Assembly: GCA_933228675.1 (NCBI GenBank)
Contig: OW121744.1
Span: 114,599,600-114,663,599 of the forward strand
Origin: Stomorhina lunata
Lineage: Eukaryota; Arthropoda; Insecta; Diptera; Rhiniidae
DNA length: 64,000 nucleotides
Reading direction: 5' to 3'
In this document: one piece after another, positions 24,326 through 35,724 of the stretch
Numbering within the stretch: position 1 is the stretch's first letter
Layout of the letters: every line of letters begins with the position of its first letter
Program-made: the position numbers and the translations under genes
Notes under the pieces: model-generated
Database searches by the model: none
What the model was told of the DNA's origin: nothing
Seen by the model: the letters and a program-made list of their open reading frames with translations, nothing else

Positions 24326-25690
24326 ACAAGTATCTGAGTAACATATTTATCACTCAAATTTTGATTCAGGCTCTAGTAAAACTTACTCGAATCTTTGATT
24401 CCTCTACAAAATTGAAGTCTATAATTTTGTTATTCCTAATCTAAAATGCATCAGTTGCATGATTATTATGAGATTTTTGTTTATTTGATATTTGAGTCTT
24501 GAGTTTATTTCCTAAGATCTGTTTATGTCGTTTTTGGTTTCGGTTTTTTTTTTCTTTCGTTTTGTTGTTTTTAGATTTTTCCCTAAGATTTTCAGAAGTT
24601 TACGAGCATTTTATGTTTTACGAGTATTTAGTTTTTGTTTAGCTCATTTTCGCTATTGTTTATGTCTCGAAGCTGCTTAAACTAAGGAGTCTTTTTTTTC
24701 TTTGGGTCTCAAGAGACAAACTTAAGAGGGAACTAGAAACGTATTCATGAATTCTGGCTGCTGTTGCTTACAGTATTCAGATGCATTTTTATTATGTTTT
24801 AAATCTATGAGTTTGTAAGCAATTTTTTTTTTTTGTTGCTAAAGTTTAAGCCGCTTTTAATTGTGGTGAAAAGATTTATTTCATTGTTGCATTGAATTTA
24901 TAGCTTTTATTTGCTCATACTACATCTGTTGTTTGCTGGTTTCAGCTTCAGTCTGTCTGACTTTCTGTAACATAGACTATGCTGCTGCCTTGGTTTTTGT
25001 TGTTTTTTTTTAGGATTTTATTGTTAATTTCCAGCCTACTGTGATTATTGTTAAAATCTTTTGCTTTCGCAGTCATTCACTAAGTCCAAGAACATGGACA
25101 CGGCTCTGGCCATTGGACAATAAAAACAAAATAAAGAAATTAAAATCTTAAAATTTAACGTTAAACATTAAACGAGGGAGAAACAATAACATCTAGAAAA
25201 CAAAAAAAAAAAAATAACGTTGTAGTAAAATGACAAACGTTTAGTAATAAAAATTATTTAAATTGTTTTTAATGTCCGTCTCGAGTTTTATGTTGTCTTA
25301 TTTCTGTTATTGCTGTTTTTTGTAGCATTTTTGCAGTAAAAAAAAAACTAAATAAAATAAAAATTACGTTTTAATTTTTATGAGTTTTTTGCTGTTAAGG
25401 TTTCACTCAAGAATTTCAAATGATTAAGGCTTATAAATATTGTAAAAGGCGGTTAAAATCATTTTTGTATGATTATGTTTCGAGGAATATTGAGATTTTG
25501 TAAAAATGATTTCAATCTAAGATGCAGACGAACAATAGTTTGAAGCAAATTATGTTTTTTTTTAGTAAATAGGTTATAAAAGATTGTTATAATTATTACA
25601 GTTTTGCTGGAAATCTGTTAAATGAGAGTTTAGTTTATGAAGAAATTATGGCTAGAGTTGTCCAAGAAATTAGCAGATTAATAGTAAAAG
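24326..25690. other. Unique spacer between two inverted 31-bp arrays
   Basis: About 1.36 kb of non-repetitive, T-rich DNA with short GTTGTTTTT runs. No ORF above 60 codons and no RNA gene recognised. Confidence 0.6.
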
Positions 25691-25696
25691 GCTATT

Positions 25697-27265
25697 TTTT
25701 TTTATCGAAAATTTTTCTATAGAAAAGTTTTTTTATCGAAAATTTTTCTATAGAAAAACTTTTTTATCGAAAATTTTTCTATAGAAAAATTTTTTTATCC
25801 AAAATTTTTCTATAGAAAAATTTTTTTATCGAAAATTTTTCTATAGAAAAATTTTTTTATCGAAAATTTTTCTATAGAAAAATTTTTTTATCGAAAATTT
25901 TTCTATAGAAAAATTTTTTTATCGAAAATTTTTCTATAGAAAAATTTTTTTATCGAAAATTTTTCTATAGAAAAATTTTGTTATCGAAAATTTTTCTATC
26001 GAAAATTTTTCTATCGAAAATTTTTCTATAGAAAAATTTTTTTATCGAAAATTTTTCTATAGAAAAACTTTTTTAACGAAAATTTTTCTATAGAAAAACT
26101 TTTTTATCGAAAATTTTTCTATAGAAAAATTTTTTTATCGAAAATTTTTCTATAGAAAAATTTTTTTATCGAAAATTTTTCTATAGAAAAATTTTTTTAT
26201 CGAAAATTTTTCTATAGAAAAATTTTTTTATCCAAAATTTTTCTATAGAAAAATTTTTTTATCCAAAATTTTTCTATAGAAAAATTTTTTTATCGAAATT
26301 TTTTCTATAGAAAAGTTTTTTTGTCGAAAATTTTTCTATAGAAAAACTTTTTTAACGAAAATTTTTCTATAGAAAAACTTTTTTATCGAAAATTTTTCTA
26401 TAGAAAAATTTTTTTATCGAAAATTTTTCTATAGAAAAATTTTTTTATCCAAAATTTTTCTATAGAAAAATTTTTTTATCCAAAATTTTTCTATAGAAAA
26501 ATTTTTTTATCGAAAATTTTTCTATAGAAAATTTTTTTTATCGAAAATTTTTCTATAGAAAAACTTTTTTATCGAAAATTTTTCTATAGAAAAATTTTTT
26601 TATCGAAAATTTTTCTATAGAAAAATTTTTTTATCGAAAATTTTTCTATAGAAAAATTTTTTTATCGAAAATTTTTCTATAGAAAAATTTTTTTATCGAA
26701 AATTTTTCTATAGAAAAATTTTTTCATCGAAAATTTTTTTATAGAAAAATATTTTTATCGAAAATTTTTCTACAGAAAAATTTTTTTATCGAAAATTTTT
26801 CTATAGAAAAATTTTTTTATTGAAAATTTTTCTATAGAAAAATTTTTTTTCGAAAATTTTTCTATAGAAAAATTTTTTATCGAAAATTTTTCTATAGAAA
26901 AATTTTTTTATCGAAAATTTTTCTATAGAAAAATTTTTTTATCGAAAATTTTTCTATAGAAAAATTTTTTTATCGAAAATTTTTCTATAGAAAAATTTTT
27001 TTATCGAAAAATTTTCTATAGAAAAATTTTTTTATCGAAAATTTTTCTATAAAAAAATTTTTTATCGAAAATTTTGCTATAGGAAATTTTTTTATCGAAA
27101 ATTTTTCTATAGAAATTTTTTTTTATCGAAAATTTTTGTATAGAAAAATTTTTTTATCGAAAATTTTTTTATAGAAACATTTTTTTTTTTGTCTAAAATT
27201 TTTCTATAGAAAAATTTTTTTATCGAAAATTTTTCCATAGAAAAAAAATTCTTCTATAGAAAAAT
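25697..27265 (-). repeat. 31-bp AT-rich array in inverted orientation
   Basis: TTTATCGAAAATTTTTCTATAG units at 31-base spacing (ATCG at 25921 and 25952). On the minus strand this is the CTATAGAAAAATTTTCGATAA unit found at 21400-22880. A block around 25697-26115 is followed by a similar one at 26304-26580 with the same order of rare variants (AAAGTTTTTT, AACGAAAA), indicating a duplication of roughly 600 bases inside the array. Confidence 0.95.
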
Positions 27266-28660
27266 TTTCGTTAAAAAATCTTTTATATAGAAAAATTTCT
27301 GAAAAACTATTAGAGTTTTAAATTAACCCTGACAAAGATTGAGTAACGCAAATTTTGAAAATGTTTTCAATTATTTAAAATTAACCACAAAACTAAAAAT
27401 TTAGTTAATTAAAAAAAATTGTCCATTTGGAAATTGGACTTTCCATTAAGTTTTTTCTAACAAGTTAATGTCTTAATTTAATATTATACAATTGTATGTA
27501 ACAAATTCAGGGGGAACTGAAATATTTTTAATCTTAATCCAGTAGTTGCAAGTGATTTGTTTAATTCTGTGTGGGAGGTTTTGCTGAATTATAATTTGTT
27601 TCCAACATTTACTTTGTTTTTTGCTACAATTACTTTATATTTGAAATGCTTACTCATGTTTCCTAAGTCTTTTGATTGAGTCATTGTTTTAATATAACTT
27701 TATTTTCTAATAATGTAACGAAACAAATAATGGAATGCATTATGGTAAATAAGGTGGATTTAAATTAAGACTAAAACTCATTGATTTAAAAAGAAAGAAA
27801 AATTTATATAAAAACGATTAAAATATGACTAAAATCCCTTGATTTAAAGAAAAAGACAGATTTATGTAAAAACAATTAATTTATGTTTCCCATCGAATGT
27901 TCCGTAAAATTTCAACTGTTTAAAAAATATTTAAATATTAACTGTTTTAAATTAATGATGTTTTGCTTAAATTTCAGTTGTTTAAAATTTCTTTTGCAAA
28001 AAAAAATCCGTTAAACTAATGGTTTTTACAGCAAAAGTTATAAAATGCTTAAAAAATTTCAACCAAACGGAATAGCTTACAAATTAAAAATAATATTAGT
28101 TCCTAAAACAATTAACTTGAAAAGAAACAAGTTTTATTTCTTAATCTTTAGGAAGACCAACCCAATATTATAAAAAAATCTCTGTTAGATAAAACAGTTT
28201 TATATTAAATCATAGTTATTTAATTACCCTAATCTTTTTAAACAAAAAAAAACCCAACTATTTATAACCAAATTTTCTCTATAATTAATTAAATGTATAA
28301 TTTTTCTTAATTAGCTTAAACAAAAATGTTAATTCTTAATTTGAAACAAAAACGAAGCTCAAAGACATTCAAACTTTATTCATTTGGTAGTAGAAAATCA
28401 TATAAAATCTCACATTCACAGTCACTCAAATGCAAAACCATTTAGATTTAATGAGACAAATGACAAAGATGTTCACCTTGAATTGCAATTTAAAAGCAAA
28501 AAATTATACAAAAAAATAGCAAAATTCACAAAAGCAAATAATGAATTGAAGCTTCTCATACATGAAATCGCTTTTATACATGTATTACGACCGCAAATTA
28601 GTCTACAGCCATGTATGAAATGCTACAGACATATGTTTGAAACAAAAACAACAATGAAAG
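27266..28660. other. Unique AT-rich stretch
   Basis: Contains a partial motif copy (CCTAAGTCTTTTGATT, 27662-27677). The 93-codon ORF at 28384-28665 has mixed composition but no start context, splice signal or domain that I recognise. Confidence 0.5.
27766..27886 (+). repeat. Tandem duplication of about 59 bp
   Basis: GACTAAAACTCATTGATTTAAA (from 27769) and GACTAAAATCCCTTGATTTAAA (from 27828) begin two diverged copies that both run through TTTAT-TAAAAAC-ATTAA. Confidence 0.7.
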
Positions 28661-28669
28661 TCTGAAAGG

Positions 28670-31600
28670 AATCAGACTAAGGTTAGCTAAGGAGTAAGAC
28701 TTAGACTAATACTGAAAGACTTAGACCAATACTGAATGAAAGTAATACTAGAAAACTAATAAGAATCAAACTCCTGCTAATATTCTCAGAAGGTACGAAC
28801 TTAGACTTATGTTTAGTAAAAGGACCAAATTCTGACTAAGGCATAAAAAAGCACCGAATTGAGACAAGAGATGAACAAAGAATTTAAACTCAAGCTAAGC
28901 TTGATTAATGTCAGACTCAAACTCAAGTTATCACATTCAAACTAAGACTGAGCAATGAAATCAAACTCAGAAGAAGCAACCGAATTCTGATACTGGTAGA
29001 GTAATGGAATCGAACTCAGGCTAAGGATGAGCAACGAAATAAGGTTGATTAATGTAGTCGGACTCAAACTCAAGTTATCAAAATCAAACTAAGTCTGAAT
29101 ATTGGAATCGAACTTATACTAATACTAAGTAAAGTCTTCAAATGAACGAGATTTAACCCCTTGACGTATCAATTAGCGCAACGAAATTCGCTTCAAACTG
29201 TTCGCACACAACTTGCACTAAACAAACCAGTTTTGATGCAAAACGAGTCAGACTCGAGATAATCATGTTAGGCACAGAAATTGTACTACGAGTAAGACTC
29301 GTGATAGTCATGTTAGGCACAGAAATTATACCACGAGTCAGACTCGTGGAAATACGTCAAGGGGTTAAGATAAACAAAGAAATAAACCTCATGCCCAGTT
29401 TTGTTGAAAAAGTCAGACTCAAACTCAAGTTATTACAATTAAACTCAAGTTATCACATTCGAACTCAAGTCATCACACTCGAACTTAAACTGATTAATGG
29501 AATCGCGTTCCTACTTACAATGAGTTAACGAATCGAACTTTGGTAAAGGCACCGAATTCTGACTAAGACAGAAAAAAAAGAATAGGATTCAGACTAAAGA
29601 CTGAGTAATCGAACCCGGTTCACAGTAACAATAAGTAAAGAAATTGAACTTAGACTCAAATGAATTTAACTCATACCAGATAAAAAGAATCCATTACAGA
29701 ATCAGAGTGAATAAAAAATCAGCAGACAAATAAATCGAACTCATACTAATTCACAGTAAAGAAATCGAACTAAGACTAAAGATTGGTACAAACGAATTCA
29801 AAACAGGTTTAAGTAGATCAAAGAAATCAAGCATCATACAAAAGAATCGAACTCATACTAATTCGCATTAAAGGAATCAAACTGAGACTAAAGATTGGTA
29901 TCCGATACAGATTTAAGTTGAATAAAGAAATCGAACATCATACAAATGAATCAAACTCATACTAATTTAGAGTAAAGGAATCGAACTAAAAGTAGAGATT
30001 AAAGAAATGAACTGCAGACAAATGAATTGAACTTACGCTATTTCGGTTCACCGGAATCGAACTTAGACTAAAGATTGGTACAAAGGAATCCGATATAGAC
30101 TTAAGCTGAGTAAAGAAATCGAACTGATCAGACAGCAGACAAATGAATTAAACTCATACTAATTCAGAGTAAAGGAATCGAACTAAGACCAAAGATTGGT
30201 ACAAAGGAATTAAGGTTAAGTAAAGAAATCGAGCATCATACAAATGAATCAAACTCATACTAATTCGCATTAAAGGAATCGAACTAAAACTAAAGTTTGG
30301 TACAAACGAATCCGATACAGACTTAGGCTGAGTAAAGAAATCGAACTGATCAGAGAACAAACAAATGAATCGAACTCATGCTTATTCAGAGTAAAGGAAT
30401 CGAACTAAAACTAGAGACTGAAGAAATGAACAGCAAACAAATGAATCGAACTCATACTAATTCGGAGTAAAGGAATCTAAGTAAGTTCAAGAATAAATAA
30501 GGGAATAGAGCTTATTATTAAGCTTAACAAAGAATCGAACTCAAACTAATTGAAAGTAAAGGCATCGAACTGAGACTAAGTATGAGTGAAGAAGTCGAAC
30601 TCATACTAAGAATAAGCAGAATAAATCGTAGTTATACTATGACTGAATAGAGGAGTATGATTTAGATTAAGATTAATCGAACTTGGACTAAATTATAGTA
30701 TTTCAGATTAAGTGACGCCGTCTCGTACTATGGGTATGGAATCAAGTTCACTATAAAGCTAGTCAAATCGAACTTATACTAATTGGAAGAAAAATTATCA
30801 TACTAAGACAAAAACTGAGAAAAGAAGTCAAACTTAGACTAAGGCAGAGTAAAGGAGTCGAAGTCATACTAATGCTAAGCAGAAGAAATCAAACTCATAC
30901 TAAGGCAGAGAAGAGGAATATGACTTAGACTCGGAGAATCTGACTCAGTTTAAGGCAAATAGAAAAACTGACTCAAATTAAAGTAGAGCAAGCAAATCCG
31001 ACTCGTACTAAGGTTGTGAAATCGAGCTCATACGAATTTAAAGTAAAGAAAACGAACTAAGACAAAAGTTGAAACAAATTTAAACTCAGATTAAGTTGGA
31101 GTTAAACAAACTTAATCAAACTTATATTAAGGTTGAGTAGAGGAATATGTCTCAAGTTAGGAGTAATCGAACTCAGATAATCTGACTTAGACTAAGGTTA
31201 AGTAGAAAAATCAGATTCAGTTTAAGGCAAATTAGATAAAAAGGAATCAGACTAAGGTAGATCAAACAAATCCGACTCATGCTAAGGTTGCAGAATCGAG
31301 TTCATACCAATTTGAACTAAAGGAAAAGATTTATGATTAAAGTTGAGAAAAGAAATTAAACTCAGATTACTACAGAGTAAAAGAGTCGAACTCATACTAA
31401 AACTTCCAACTCATACTAAGGTTGAGTATAAGGAATATGAAGGATATAAGGAGTAAACGAACTCGGACTGTGGTTAGATATTTCAGTTAGACTCATACTA
31501 AATTTCAGTCAAAGTCTACTGAATGCTTAGCAGAAGAAATTTAAATACTAAAGATAAGTGGAGGATTCATATTAAGATTAAGGAAAGGCAGAGAAATCGG

Positions 31601-32045
31601 GGTAGAGTAAGGTAGAATAAGCAAATATTAGTCATGCTGAAGCTAAGAGGTCTCAAACCAAGCCATATTGAGGTATCAGACCTATCTTAAGGGAGAGCAA
31701 AGAAATCCGACTCGAACTTATACTGAGTATAAGTATTAGACTCAGAATATGGTTGAGTAGAGAAAAACATGCTCAGACTAAAATTGAGTAGAGGAACTTA
31801 GGTCAAGGTAAAGTAGAAAAATAGAGGCTCATATGAAGCCTGAGTATATAAATTCGTCTTTGGCTCATGGTAAAAGAATTAGACTCATATTATGGCTGAG
31901 TTAAGTAATCGAACTCGAACTGAGAATTCAAGATCATACAAAGTTGGTGCAAATGAATCGAACTCATATTAATATGGTAATTTATGAGATTCAATCAACT
32001 AGAACTTACAAAAAACTTAGACTAAGTTTGAGTATAAGTCAGATC
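28670..32045 (+). repeat. Degenerate GAATCGAACTCATACTAA repeat field
   Basis: Over 3 kb of diverged 24-30 base units with AAGGAATCGAACTCATACTA and GACTAAGGCTGAGTAA. A better-preserved zone at 29680-30480 shows a higher-order unit (TAATTCAGAGTAAAGGAATCGAACTAAGACTAAAGATTGGTAC-like, in pieces). The GACTAAGGCTGAGTA part links it to the 24-bp family at 10.7-17.7 kb. ORFs here are spurious. Confidence 0.85.
29157..29364. mobile_element. piggyBac-like MITE with TTAA target-site duplication
   Basis: A 208-bp element with perfect 13-bp terminal inverted repeats (CCCCTTGACGTAT and its complement) flanked on both sides by TTAA (29153-29156 and 29365-29368). TTAA duplication with C-rich ends is diagnostic of piggyBac-type transposition. 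No transposase is present, so it would be non-autonomous. Inside are about 45-bp repeats of CATGTTAGGCACAGAAATT and hairpins of the type CCACGAGT-CAG-ACTCGTGG. It sits in the degenerate GAATCGAACTC field, giving a relative age: inserted after that repeat had spread. Confidence 0.9.
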
Positions 32046-32161
32046 CAGTCTTTTAAATATTAGAGTTGATTATATATAAGACTCAGTGTTAGCTTTATTC
32101 TACTTTTTTTTAATTTTTTCACAATTAAGAATTAATAGACTAATAAGTAAAGAACACTAAC

Positions 32162-32498
32162 CAATTCGTTTGACATGAACATCTCGATTAAATGAGACTC
32201 TGGGTCCACCATTCGTATTATTCGTTGTAGGTGGTGGTGGTGCTGGAGGAGCTGATGATGTTGATGACACTTGATTCATATGCTGATGATGAGCAGGTGT
32301 TGCAGATGATGAAGCTTGGTGAGATTTCGTAGGCATTGCTGCTGCTGCTTTTGTTGTTGCTGATGATGAAGATGTATTGTTAGCTGTTGCTACTGATGCA
32401 GATGCTGATGATGACGTTATCGGTTGTGCGGGCGCTGTGGCGGCTGTTGTGTCAGTTTTTTTAGTATCTTTTGTTAATCTTTGGTTTTGTACAGCCAT
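32162..32498 (-). CDS. Coding exon: low-complexity protein N-terminus with RVSF motif
   Basis: Minus-strand frame of 112 full codons from ATG (32498, context CAAAACCATGG, close to the fly start consensus) to a donor TTG|GTTAGT after 32162, leaving one base of a split Gly codon. Read-through would stop at the TAG straddling the intron, which supports splicing. Residues 1-16 are basic/polar (MAVQNQRLTKDTKKTD). About 17-95 are Ala/Ser/Thr-rich with HHQH and PPAPPPP, typical of disordered fly proteins. It ends GGPRVSFNRDVHVKRIG. RVSF fits the RVxF protein phosphatase 1 docking motif, and the charged segment after it looks conserved-type. An acceptor lies 37 bases upstream of the ATG. I cannot name the gene; more C-terminal exons must lie below 32162. 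Confidence 0.82.
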
Positions 32499-32560
32499 GG
32501 TTTTGCAAAATTTTAAAATTTTGTATGACTTTTTTCTACAGAAAAAGTGAAAAAAGTAAG
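32499..32560 (-). promoter_or_regulatory. 3' splice acceptor and short leader of the coding exon
   Basis: On the minus strand, ACTTACTTTTTTCACTTTTT leads into CTGTAG, ending at 32536, with CTATAAC upstream as a plausible branch point. The exon would begin at 32535 with 37 bases before the ATG. Those 37 bases have no stop in the ATG frame, so the ATG could be an internal Met if an upstream coding exon is joined. A TATAAAA at 32654-32660 (minus) is the alternative promoter reading, for which I see no matching initiator. Confidence 0.65.
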
Positions 32561-33526
32561 TTATAGCTTTTTAAAGCCAAATATAGAAGGCTGCAGGTGG
32601 TCCCCCTGTTTTGGTTTCAGTTTTTTTTTAAGTTTTCGGTCGTTTTATGGCAATTTTATACTGGCCATTATTATAATGACTGTTTTATTTTTCTTGATGA
32701 TTTAGTTATATAATTTTGTTAAATAATTTCTTTTTGATATTTATCTCAAGACAGACAGATTGTAATCACTCTCACTCATTTTATTATTTTATTTTAAATT
32801 CATTTCGCTTTTTAATTTTTTAAATGGCAATTTTTTGGCTTTTTTGGTAACAAAAATTTTGTGGAATGGATGGAAAGGAGAAGTGGGGGTTTTCGTTTAA
32901 TTCGGCTTTTTTTTTGTTGGAAGTAGCTGGAAATTTTGAGAAAAGAAATTTTCCGTTTAGAAATCTTTTTTTAATTTTAACAAAAATTTGGTTAACAAAT
33001 GAATTATTAAGTGAGAGTGAATTAATTATGGGTTAATTTCGAATTAATTTTTGATTACGAAAATAATATTTAATTGAAAGTGAGTTTTAGGAGATTTTTA
33101 AGAAAGATTAGCCAGTTACTTAAAGCCTTTTTAGGAAAATGTTATATTTAAAAGGAGTTATTCTTTGGTCAGAAAAATTAGGTTTATTTTTTTACAAACA
33201 ATTGGTTATCAAGAAAATCTTAGTTTTTACTAAATCAGAGCAAAGAAATTGCCTTAATGTTAATTTTCAGTTATATTTTAAAAAAAATTTATAAAAACTT
33301 TAATTTTTAATTTTATTTAAAAAAAGTTTTTATTAAAATTTTCAAAAGAAAAGTTGTTAAAATATTTACAAAATGAATTGAATTTGTTATAAAATGAATG
33401 ATTATTATGAATGATATTTTTGGGTTTTATAAAAGAACTTTTGTATTTAAAAAGGTACATTTTCTTATTGTATTAATTATAATTAAACAAATTTTTCTGA
33501 AAATTTTTGTTATTAAAATTCAATAA
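32561..33526. other. Unique AT-rich sequence upstream of the coding exon
   Basis: Non-repetitive T/A-rich DNA; no ORF or clear promoter element. Probably intron, or 5' flank if the exon is a first exon. Confidence 0.5.
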
Positions 33527-33590
33527 GGTACTTTTTGTGTTCAAAATGGTACTTTTGTGTTCAAAAAGGTACTTTTTGTGTTCAAAAAGT
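33527..33590 (+). repeat. Three copies of a 21-bp repeat
   Basis: GGTACTTTTTGTGTTCAAAA repeats three times with small length changes, just before the palindrome-bearing repeat. Confidence 0.85.
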
Positions 33591-33599
33591 TATAGTTAT

Positions 33600-35460
33600 A
33601 GTTCAATTAAGGCAATTTGGTTGTAGCAACATGTTGCCGAAAAAACATTTGATATAGGTACTCAAAAAATACGTAGGCAAATAAATCGGCAACATGAGCC
33701 TTCTTAAATATGTATGTTAAAAACTGTTGTTAATGTTTATGAACCCTTTTTATCGATGATCCTTGGGACAAATTTCTAAAATTTTACCAATCGCAACATA
33801 TTTTGCTTATGTATCCCATTTTTTTTTTTTTTTTTTTAAATATTAGAACAGGTACACATTTTAGGAAATTGGGTTCAGCAACATGTTGCCAAGTCTAGAA
33901 ATATTTTCCAATCGTAAGTTTTTTACATCTATATTTTTAAAAAATGATATATAGTTTAGTAACATATAACGATTAGTCTGCAACATGAATCTAGGCTTTT
34001 GCTATGTATTTTTAAACATGTTGCCAAAGGTTAGGATATCTTTATGAACTCTTATATCGATGAACTTTGGGACATATTTCTAAAATTTTATCTTTCGCAA
34101 TATGTTACTAATATTATAGAAGAGCTTTAACAAATTTTGATAAAATAGCAACATGTTGCCAAAGTTTAAAAATATTTTCCAATCGCAAGTTTTTTAAATT
34201 TTCATTTTTCAGCTTCAAGACATTATATATAGTTAGGTAACATACAACAAAACACCGTCAATATGAGTCTAGACTTCTACCATATCTTCTTCAACATGTT
34301 GCTAAAGATTAGGAAATATTTATGTACTTCAAAAACTCTTAATGAGAAATAGCGACCTGCTACAGAATCTTCCAACATGTCGATGATTTTTTTTACACAT
34401 TTTTAAACTTTCATTTTCCGCAACATGTTGCCAATATTAAAGAAGTGCTTAAATGTTAAGTTTTTTTAAAATTTGTATAAAATATGAGAAAAGGTACTAA
34501 ACGTTTAATATGTTCATGGAAATTTAAATTAATTAGCAACATGTTGCCAAAGTCAAGAAATATTTTTCAGCTTTAAAATATTATCTATAGTTTAGAAACA
34601 CATAACTAAACATCTGCAACATGAGTCTAGACTTTTGCTAGATTTTCTTCAACATGCTGCTAATGATAAGGGAATGTTTATGAACTCTTGAAACTCTTAA
34701 CGTGAACTAGCGGCCTGTTACGAAATATTTCCAACATGTCGATGAACTTTTGGACATGTTTCTAAGCTTTCATTACCCGCAACATGTTGCTAATATAATA
34801 GAAGATTTCTTAAAAGTTTTATAAAATATGAGAAAAGGTTTAAACGTTAAATATGTTAATGAAAAAAAATATTGTTTGTAGCAACATGTTGCCGAAGTCT
34901 AGAAATATTTTTCTATCGTAAGAAAAAAGTTTTTTAAGTCTAAATTTTTTTCAACTTTTAAACATTATATGTATACTATTATTATAGTTAAGTAACATTT
35001 AACAAAACATCTGCAACATGAGTCTAGACTTTTGATATATATATTTAAACATATCGCTAAAGCTGAGGAAATGCTTGTAAAGCCTAGAAACTGTAAGCGA
35101 GATTTAGAGGCCTGCTACATAATACTTATAATATGTCAATGAATTTTATCTATCGCAACATGTTGCTAATATTGTCGAAGATCTTAGATGTTAAGATTTC
35201 TTAAAATATGTTTAAAAAATGAGATATTAAAGGTTTAAAATGTTTATGGAAATTATAATTGGATGTAGCAACATGTTGCCGAAGTCTAGAAATGTTTTCA
35301 TTTTATGCTAAAGACAACATGTTGCTAAAGGTTAGAAATTGTTTATGAACTCTAGAAACTCTTAATGAGCGGCCTGCTATAAAATACTTTTAACATATCA
35401 ATGAACTTTTTTACATGCTGCTAAGCTTTAATTTTAAGCAACATGTTCCAAATAAGACAT
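33600..35460 (+). repeat. Long-period repeat carrying the palindrome GCAACATGTTGC
   Basis: Diverged units of about 345-390 bases (shorter, 250-270, at the left end), each starting AGCAACATGTTGCC-AAGTCTAG. Starts are at 33626, 33878, 34148, 34536, 34881 and 35268. Unit parts in order: AGTCTAGAAATATTTT, a TGCAACATGAGTCTAGAC stretch, TTCAACATGTTGCTAAAG, a GCGGCCTGCTAC stretch, TCCAACATGTCGATGA, then CGCAACATGTTGCTAATAT and a linker. The 12-base perfect palindrome is kept exactly nine times (also 34420, 34779, 35155) although flanks have drifted. Confidence 0.88.
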
Positions 35461-35724
35461 GGAAACTAGCTCAGACTAAGGCTGCATTAATAAAATTAAA
35501 AAATGTTTAATACAAATGCTAAACATTTTTTTAGAAAATGTTTAAGATATTCTTTTTTTTATTTAAGTATCAAATATTGCATGTATTTTATTTCATTTTA
35601 TTTATAAAAAGAACTCATCTACTTTATCAAGTCAAAGGTTTCCTGTTCACATTTAATGTTTCCTTAGTTATTATTGTATAAAAATGATTTATTATATCAA
35701 ACAGCAAAAAAACCAAATAATATT

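Noticed and set aside
28384..28665. 93-codon ORF starting MVVENHIKSHIHSH
   Set aside because: Mixed composition, but no Kozak-like context, splice pair, domain or repeat-independent support; left as unassigned.
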